DNA from: CAJWPI01 sp964635015
GTDB taxonomy: Bacteria; Pseudomonadota; Gammaproteobacteria; Magnimaribacterales; Magnimaribacteraceae
Direction of reading: 5' to 3'
Assembly (NCBI GenBank): GCA_964635015.1
Contig: CAZWMS010000015.1
Location: 1 to 34,456 of the forward strand
DNA: 34,456 nt
The notes under the pieces are model-generated. The model saw only the letters and a program-made list of their open reading frames with translations. It did no database searches and was not told the origin of the DNA. Positions within the stretch are counted from its first letter, which is position 1. Every line of letters starts with the position of its first letter. The position numbers and the translations under genes are program-made. Shown here piece after piece: positions 30,302-34,456 of the stretch.

Positions 30302-31294
30302 ATGAAAGCATTTGTATGCAAGGAATTTGGACCTATCGAATCCCATACCATAGAGAACATAGCTGAGCCTGAAGTAGGAGATGGGCAAGTAGTTGTAGAT
30401 ATAAAAGCTACTGGCATAAGTTTTCCCGACGTATTAATTATCCAAGGTCTCTATCAGTTTAAACCACCCTTCCCCTTTAGCCCTGGAGGTGAAATTGCTG
30501 GAATCGTTTCTTCTGTTGGAAATGGGGTCACTAAATTCAAAGAGGGGGATAGAGTGATGGGAAACACAGGTTATGGAGGGTTGGTAGAAAGGGGTGCTTT
30601 TTTTGAAACCCAACTTATGCCTTTACCAGAATCCATGAGTTTCCAAATAGCTGCAGGATTCTCATTGAATTATGGAACAAGTATCCATGGTCTAAAACAA
30701 AGAGCTGCACTTAAGCCAAACGAATCCATATTAATTTTAGGGGCTGGGGGCGGGCTTGGTATAACAGCAATCCATGTGGCTAAAGCCATGGGAGCTAAGG
30801 TAATAGCTGCAGTTTCTTCTGAAGATAAGTTAGAACTTTGTAAAAAAGAAGGAGCCGATGAAGGAATACTGTATCCAAAAGAAATGGACAGAGATTTACA
30901 GAAGAAATTCTCTAATGAGATCAAAGAGATATCAAATGATGGAGTGGAAGTAATTTATGACATAGTCGGAGGAGATTATGCAGAACCGGCCTTAAGGTCT
31001 ATAAAAAGACATGGTAGATATTTGGTTATCGGTTTTACGGCCGGGATTCCTAAGATGCCTCTAAACTTAACTTTATTAAAAGAATGCCAAATTATTGGAG
31101 TTTTTTGGGGACAGTTTGTTGGATTGGATAGAGATGTTAATACAAAAAATTTTAAAGAACTTTTTCAATTGCATGAGGAAGGAAAAATTAAACCTTTTAT
31201 CAGTGAAACCTTTCCTTTAGATAGAGCTGGTGAAGCCATCAAAACTTTAGCTGACAGAAAGGTTCTGGGTAAAATCGTTGTCAGTATGGAATAA
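30302..31294 (+). CDS. NADPH:quinone oxidoreductase-like MDR protein
   Basis: 330-residue member of the medium-chain dehydrogenase/reductase superfamily, quinone-oxidoreductase branch. N-terminal catalytic fold (MKAFVCKEFGPIE; GISFPDVLIIQGLYQ; FSPGGEIAGIV near residue 60), then the Rossmann motif LILGAGGGLGITAIHVAKAMGA near 144. The structural-zinc cysteine cluster of alcohol dehydrogenases is absent, which is normal for this branch. The C-terminal ECQIIGVFWGQF and VLGKIVVSM are typical. It uses NADPH to reduce quinones or enones; the substrate is not predictable. A strong ribosome site and a 59-base spacer suggest expression partly independent of gshA. A terminator-like hairpin follows. Confidence 0.92.
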   Translation: MKAFVCKEFGPIESHTIENIAEPEVGDGQVVVDIKATGISFPDVLIIQGLYQFKPPFPFSPGGEIAGIVSSVGNGVTKFKEGDRVMGNTGYGGLVERGAFFETQLMPLPESMSFQIAAGFSLNYGTSIHGLKQRAALKPNESILILGAGGGLGITAIHVAKAMGAKVIAAVSSEDKLELCKKEGADEGILYPKEMDRDLQKKFSNEIKEISNDGVEVIYDIVGGDYAEPALRSIKRHGRYLVIGFTAGIPKMPLNLTLLKECQIIGVFWGQFVGLDRDVNTKNFKELFQLHEEGKIKPFISETFPLDRAGEAIKTLADRKVLGKIVVSME

Positions 31295-31301
31295 AGCTTC
31301 T

Positions 31302-31341
31302 GGGGTTTGATATTGAAAGACAAACTTCTCTTACTTTTTTT
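31302..31341 (+). terminator. Probable terminator after the MDR gene
   Basis: GGGGTTTG (31302-31309) pairs with CAAACTTC (31321-31328) over 8 bp with two G-U pairs and an 11-base loop; seven T residues follow at 31335-31341. The distance of 6 bases between stem and T-run is a little long. Confidence 0.45.
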
Positions 31342-31378
31342 GTATCTTTGATTTGTCTCCACCTGTGTTCCAATTCCG

Positions 31379-31451
31379 AAAAAGAAAGGATGGATGCCTT
31401 CTGAAGACCAAGGCAAAGGCAGGCTTTACTTCAGTAGCCTTATGATCCTTT
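31379..31451 (-). terminator. Candidate nested-hairpin terminator of the heme A/SCO1 operon
   Basis: On the minus strand AAAGGAT (31451-31445) pairs with ATCCTTT (31391-31385), enclosing a second stem CTGAAG (31434-31429) with CTTCAG (31406-31401). The outer arm is followed by CTTTTTC (31384-31378). The spacing inside is irregular, so the fold may differ. It lies 15 bases downstream of the DUF2237 stop, converging with the MDR terminator. Confidence 0.4.
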
Positions 31452-31465
31452 CATCTAACTACTCT

Positions 31466-31846
31466 TTAATTGAGGTCCATCGCAAACTTTTTCAAAATCT
31501 CTAAGGAAATAATGTCTAAAGTTCTTATGTTTGTTTTGTTTATATACAGCTGAGGAGCCACATTAAACTCGTAGGCTTCTGCCCATCTTTCAGCACACAA
31601 ACACCAGCTATCGCCCTCTTTCAAACCGGGAAAATTGAATTCAGGTCTTGGAGTAGATAAATCATTTCCTTTTGACTTAGAAAATTCTAAAAATTCTTCA
31701 GTCATGCTCACGCAAATGGTATGAACTCCTTCATCCCTCTCATCAGTATGACAGAACCCATCTCTAAAAAATCCTGTAATAGGATTTTCGCAACATGTCT
31801 CTATTTCTTCTCCAAAGACATTCCTTTGTTTTGTTGCTGTATTCAT
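31466..31846 (-). CDS. DUF2237 family protein, Cys-rich, coupled to SCO1
   Basis: 126 residues of the DUF2237 family: RNVFGEEIETCCENPITGFFRDGFC at 8-32, GVHTICVSMTEEFLEFSKSKGNDLSTPRPEF in the middle and DSWCLCAERWAEAY at 79-92, the most conserved parts. Function is not established. It has Cys18, Cys19, Cys32, His33, His42, Cys45, Cys82 and Cys84, a set that could bind a metal or heme. No signal peptide or membrane segment, so cytoplasmic. Its ATG overlaps the SCO1 stop by one base (TAATG), and it ends the ctaA-ctaB-SCO1 operon, which suggests a part in heme or copper supply, or protection; this is inference. Confidence 0.88.
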   Translation of the reverse strand: MNTATKQRNVFGEEIETCCENPITGFFRDGFCHTDERDEGVHTICVSMTEEFLEFSKSKGNDLSTPRPEFNFPGLKEGDSWCLCAERWAEAYEFNVAPQLYINKTNIRTLDIISLEILKKFAMDLN

Positions 31847-32481
31847 TAACTTCTACTAACTATGTCCAAAATCGCTTTTTTTATATTATCTTGATTATGG
31901 GGGGACCTAAAGAACCCGGCATAATTACCTTCAGGGTCAATCAAAATAATACTACCAGTGTGGTCTACTGTGTAGTAAGGATCTTTACTATTCTTGATCG
32001 GAGTAAAAGGAGCATTTACTCTCGTAGCGAAATTATAAATTTGGTCTAAGCCTCCTGTGAGGCCAACAAAGTTTTCACTAAAATTTTTTAAATATACTTT
32101 TAACTGGTTTGGACCGTCCCTGTCTGGATCCACTGTAACCAAAAAAATTCTAATTTTATCCTGCTCTTCTAAATCTAATCCTTTTTCAATTCTTGAAAGC
32201 ATGCTCATGGTTATCGGGCAAATATCTGGGCAGAATGTGAAGCCAAAAAACAGTACGTTCCATTTTCCTTTAAAACTTTCAGGTAGGAATTCATTCCCAT
32301 TTGAATCCATCAGATTAAATAAACCAAGGTCTCTAGCTGGTTCTATTAAGTAAAGACCCTTGTCCTTTAGTTGTTCATTGCTTAAAGGAACTTCAGTAGT
32401 CATCTTATTAACATACAAAGATAAAGCCACAAGCATTACTGCCACAGAGCTTATAATCGTCCAAGTGAAATTTCTTTTCAT
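31846..32481 (-). CDS. SCO1/SenC copper chaperone
   Basis: Membrane-anchored thioredoxin-fold protein that delivers copper to, or reduces, the CuA site of cytochrome c oxidase. 211 residues: one N-terminal membrane anchor (about 7-25), then a periplasmic domain. Copper ligands are visible: FCPDIC gives Cys84 and Cys88 (CxxxC), and the His in VDHTGSIILIDPEG near 173. The surrounding FGFTFCPDICP and LVTVDPDRDGP are typical. The start overlaps the ctaB stop by 4 bases (ATGA) and the stop overlaps the DUF2237 start by 1 base. Confidence 0.95.
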   Translation of the reverse strand: MKRNFTWTIISSVAVMLVALSLYVNKMTTEVPLSNEQLKDKGLYLIEPARDLGLFNLMDSNGNEFLPESFKGKWNVLFFGFTFCPDICPITMSMLSRIEKGLDLEEQDKIRIFLVTVDPDRDGPNQLKVYLKNFSENFVGLTGGLDQIYNFATRVNAPFTPIKNSKDPYYTVDHTGSIILIDPEGNYAGFFRSPHNQDNIKKAILDIVSRS

Positions 32482-33362
32482 GTAAATATAAAACTATCAA
32501 TTAACATTGAACTAAAAAGAAAAGCTAAATACCAAATTGAATAAAGGAATGTGGGTAATGCTTTTCTGTTTTCTGTATCCCTGTAGAGGGCTATGGCGTA
32601 ATAAAGAAATACCAGCCCCAATATAATGGCAAAGATTAAATAAATTATTCCGAACATCCCAACTGAAAACGGGAGAAGAGTCACAGCCATTAACAAGACT
32701 GTATAAAGGAGTATGTGTTGTTTTGTGAATGGAATTCCTTTTTGCACAGGCAACATAGGAACCTCCGCTTCCCTATAATCTTCAACCTTATGAATTGCTA
32801 AAGACCAAAAGTGAGGGGGAGTCCAAACTAAAATAATTAATACCAACAAAAGAGCATGCGGATCTACAGTGTTAGTTACAGCTGTCCAGCCCAAAAGAGG
32901 TGGCATTGCTCCTGCCAAACCGCCTATTACAATATTTTGACTTGTCACAAATTTTAAATACTTGGTGTAGATAAAACCATAAAAAATAAAAGTTAAGGCT
33001 GTTAATGTCCAGGTTAGCGCATTAGTAAAATAGAGAAGTAGAAAAGAGCCTAGAGTAAAAAGAGCAACTGAGAAAATAATAGCTTGTTTTCTTGAAATAT
33101 ATCCTTTCACTATAGGTCTAGAAGAGGTTCTTTCCATTAATGAATCTAGGCGAGCATCAAATATATGGTTTATAACTGCGGAAGATGCTGCTAAAAGGCT
33201 AATGCCCATAAGGCCAGCAATTAATACTTCTATTTGTGGATAAAAGTCAGTAGCTACTAACATTCCAGTTATACAAGACATAAAGAGAAGGGCCTGTACC
33301 CCAGGTTTAGTTAACTCAAGATAGTGTTTCCAAGTTCCTTTTTTGATTGCTTCAGTTGTCAT
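32478..33362 (-). CDS. ctaB: Protoheme IX farnesyltransferase (heme O synthase)
   Basis: Integral inner-membrane prenyltransferase that adds a farnesyl group to heme B to give heme O. 294 residues, with about nine hydrophobic segments. The UbiA-family signature is seen in VINHIFDARLDSLMERTSSRP near residue 64 (N-x3-D-x3-D with the following RT-RP), and the second acidic loop in HKVEDYREAEVPMLPVQKG near 190. It lies between ctaA, which turns heme O into heme A, and the SCO1 gene, all overlapping, so the operon serves an aa3- or related heme-A/copper oxidase rather than a bo3 oxidase. Confidence 0.96.
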   Translation of the reverse strand: MTTEAIKKGTWKHYLELTKPGVQALLFMSCITGMLVATDFYPQIEVLIAGLMGISLLAASSAVINHIFDARLDSLMERTSSRPIVKGYISRKQAIIFSVALFTLGSFLLLYFTNALTWTLTALTFIFYGFIYTKYLKFVTSQNIVIGGLAGAMPPLLGWTAVTNTVDPHALLLVLIILVWTPPHFWSLAIHKVEDYREAEVPMLPVQKGIPFTKQHILLYTVLLMAVTLLPFSVGMFGIIYLIFAIILGLVFLYYAIALYRDTENRKALPTFLYSIWYLAFLFSSMLIDSFIFT

Positions 33363-34338
33363 CTTGATATCTAAATCTCAAAACTACCAGATACGTTATA
33401 AGAGAAAGCCCTCCTAAGTTATGTGCAACGGCTATTAATAGAGGCAATTGAAAGATTATATTAGATACTCCTAAAAGTATCTGCAATAAAAGTAACACCA
33501 TCAAAATTAAAGAGACCCTCTTATGATTGTCTTTATAAATCTTCCAAGCCAGAAACGATAAATAAAGCGCAACTATCAAAGCTCCGATTCTGTGAGTGAA
33601 ATGTATTGCGGTTCTGGATTCCAAGTCTATCTGCCCCCCCAGATAGTTTGGACCTATGTCTTGAAAAAAGTTAAATCCTCCAAAAAAATCCATTTTAGGG
33701 AATATTTTTCCTTGGCAAAACGGAAAGTCTGTACAAGAAAAAGCTGCATAATTAGCACTTGTCCATGCCCCCAGGAAGATTTGTAAGAAAACTAAAACAG
33801 AAGCAAAAGAAATTAGCGACCTAAGTTTTGTTGAAAACTTCCATTTATCAGTAAGATTTGCATCTTGATCAACAAATTTAAAATATAACAACCACAGCAT
33901 TGTGGTTGTAATAAATCCAAATAATAAATGGAGGCTTACAATCTGAGGCAATAACTTTAGACTAACCGTCAAATAGCCAAAGGCTCCCTGAACTAAAACC
34001 CAAATAAGTAAAACCATTGAAAGAGTTTTAATATTTGGCTTATATGAACTATCTAACTTTACAACTGTAGCAATACTTAAAATGAAAAGACCTAAAGTTG
34101 CAGCAAAGTATCTATGCACTACTTCGGGTATAGCCTTTGCAAGTTCATAAGGACTGTCTGGGAATCTTGAATTTGCTAAATCTATTTCTTCAGGATTTAT
34201 GGGTAAAGTTGTAAACCCATAACACCCAGGCCAGTCAGGACATCCCAAGCCTGCATCTGCCAGCCTGGTCCAGACGCCTAGTGCGACTACAACAAAAGCA
34301 AAGCATCCTGAAAAAAAAGTTGCTCTCCTTATTAACAT
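33352..34338 (-). CDS. ctaA: Heme A synthase (CtaA/COX15)
   Basis: Membrane mono-oxygenase-type enzyme that oxidises the methyl group of heme O to give heme A. 328 residues with eight predicted membrane helices. Conserved heme-ligand histidines: EVVHRYFA near residue 72, VSLHLLFGF near 136, IHFTHRIGAL near 249 and AVAHNLGG near 309. The first loop DAGLGCPDWPGCYG near 29 and AAFSCTDFPFCQG near 196 carry the cysteine pairs typical of this group. The ATG at 34338 lies 5 bases after the previous gene, and the end overlaps ctaB by 11 bases. Confidence 0.96.
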   Translation of the reverse strand: MLIRRATFFSGCFAFVVVALGVWTRLADAGLGCPDWPGCYGFTTLPINPEEIDLANSRFPDSPYELAKAIPEVVHRYFAATLGLFILSIATVVKLDSSYKPNIKTLSMVLLIWVLVQGAFGYLTVSLKLLPQIVSLHLLFGFITTTMLWLLYFKFVDQDANLTDKWKFSTKLRSLISFASVLVFLQIFLGAWTSANYAAFSCTDFPFCQGKIFPKMDFFGGFNFFQDIGPNYLGGQIDLESRTAIHFTHRIGALIVALYLSFLAWKIYKDNHKRVSLILMVLLLLQILLGVSNIIFQLPLLIAVAHNLGGLSLITYLVVLRFRYQDDN

Positions 34339-34343
34339 TTTTT

Positions 34344-34456
34344 TTAACCTATTTTTGAGTTTTGCAAAACCTTCTTAAGGTCTTCTAAAAGTTCGCCCCC
34401 CGGTAAGTCTGGTGAATAAATCAAAATCCCGTTTCCTAAAGGATCAAATAATATAT
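34344..34456 (-). CDS. C-terminal end of a small gene upstream of ctaA, partial
   Basis: 36 complete codons are visible before the TAA at 34346-34344; the gene continues past the right edge. The readable end contains DPLGNGILIYSPD and LLEDLKKVLQNSKIG. A tail with a PLGN segment and an LKxxLxxSxIG ending is typical of the small uncharacterised (often thioredoxin-like or membrane) protein encoded directly upstream of ctaA in Pseudomonas-type oxidase assembly clusters, near the SURF1 gene. The identity is therefore an inference from the tail and from position. It is 5 bases from ctaA and likely in the same operon. Confidence 0.7.
   Translation of the reverse strand, partial: ILFDPLGNGILIYSPDLPGGELLEDLKKVLQNSKIG

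Noticed and set aside
1..34456. dif site, CRISPR array, IS element or rRNA
   Set aside because: No dif-like 28-mer, no regularly spaced repeats, no transposase and no rRNA-like segment were seen by eye.

Overview
The window is AT-rich, almost wall-to-wall coding DNA from a free-living gammaproteobacterium. Gene content and order are gammaproteobacterial: lptM-lysA-dapF-DUF484-xerC-yigB, cytochrome c4/dsbA divergent from engB and polA, proteobacterial-type gshA, and the heme A/SCO1 block. Low GC, very short intergenic gaps, overlapping genes, scarce Shine-Dalgarno sequences and a set of CoA-linked catabolic genes suggest a streamlined marine lineage (SAR86-like). That placement is inference only. 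No transposase, phage gene, CRISPR array or rRNA was seen.

Layout. (1) 1-2806, minus: tkt then pgk (partial), central carbon metabolism. (2) 2936-12233, plus: one tightly packed ten-gene run, metK-ahcY-metF (S-adenosylmethionine cycle and methyl supply), argH (arginine), the tiny lipoprotein gene lptM, lysA and dapF (diaminopimelate/lysine), DUF484, xerC and a HAD phosphatase. Most junctions overlap or abut. (3) 12276-14356, minus: an FAD-linked 2-hydroxyacid dehydrogenase-type oxidase and an SDR protein, overlapping. (4) 14406-14483: tRNA-Arg(CCG). (5) 14542-16643, plus: a D-aminoacylase-type amidohydrolase and a DUF1330 protein behind a good sigma70-type promoter. (6) 16648-22996, minus: cytochrome c4, dsbA, a CitE-like lyase, a MaoC hydratase, a carotenoid-oxygenase-family protein, an acyl-CoA synthetase and a nitroreductase, all in one direction. 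(7) 23082-31294, plus: engB, polA, dsbB, pckA, gshA and a quinone-oxidoreductase-like MDR protein. (8) 31466-34456, minus: tail of a small gene, ctaA, ctaB, a SCO1 protein and DUF2237, a cytochrome oxidase assembly operon.

How the parts connect. DsbA and DsbB are both encoded here, flanking engB-polA, and LptM is linked in E. coli to disulfide maturation of LptD. ctaA/ctaB/SCO1 supply heme A and copper to a cytochrome oxidase, with cytochrome c4 as a plausible electron donor. The 14.5-21.8 kb block is the least conserved part and looks catabolic: oxidative cleavage, CoA activation, hydration and lyase cleavage, substrate unknown.

Most interesting leads: the DUF2237 gene translationally coupled to SCO1; the carotenoid-oxygenase/acyl-CoA synthetase/MaoC/CitE cluster; two mutually exclusive stems in the metK leader; the terminator that carries the engB stop codon in its loop; and the palindromic gap upstream of polA. 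No intergenic stretch exceeds 300 bases; the longest are 14357-14541 (contains the tRNA) and 31295-31465 (two terminator-like structures).
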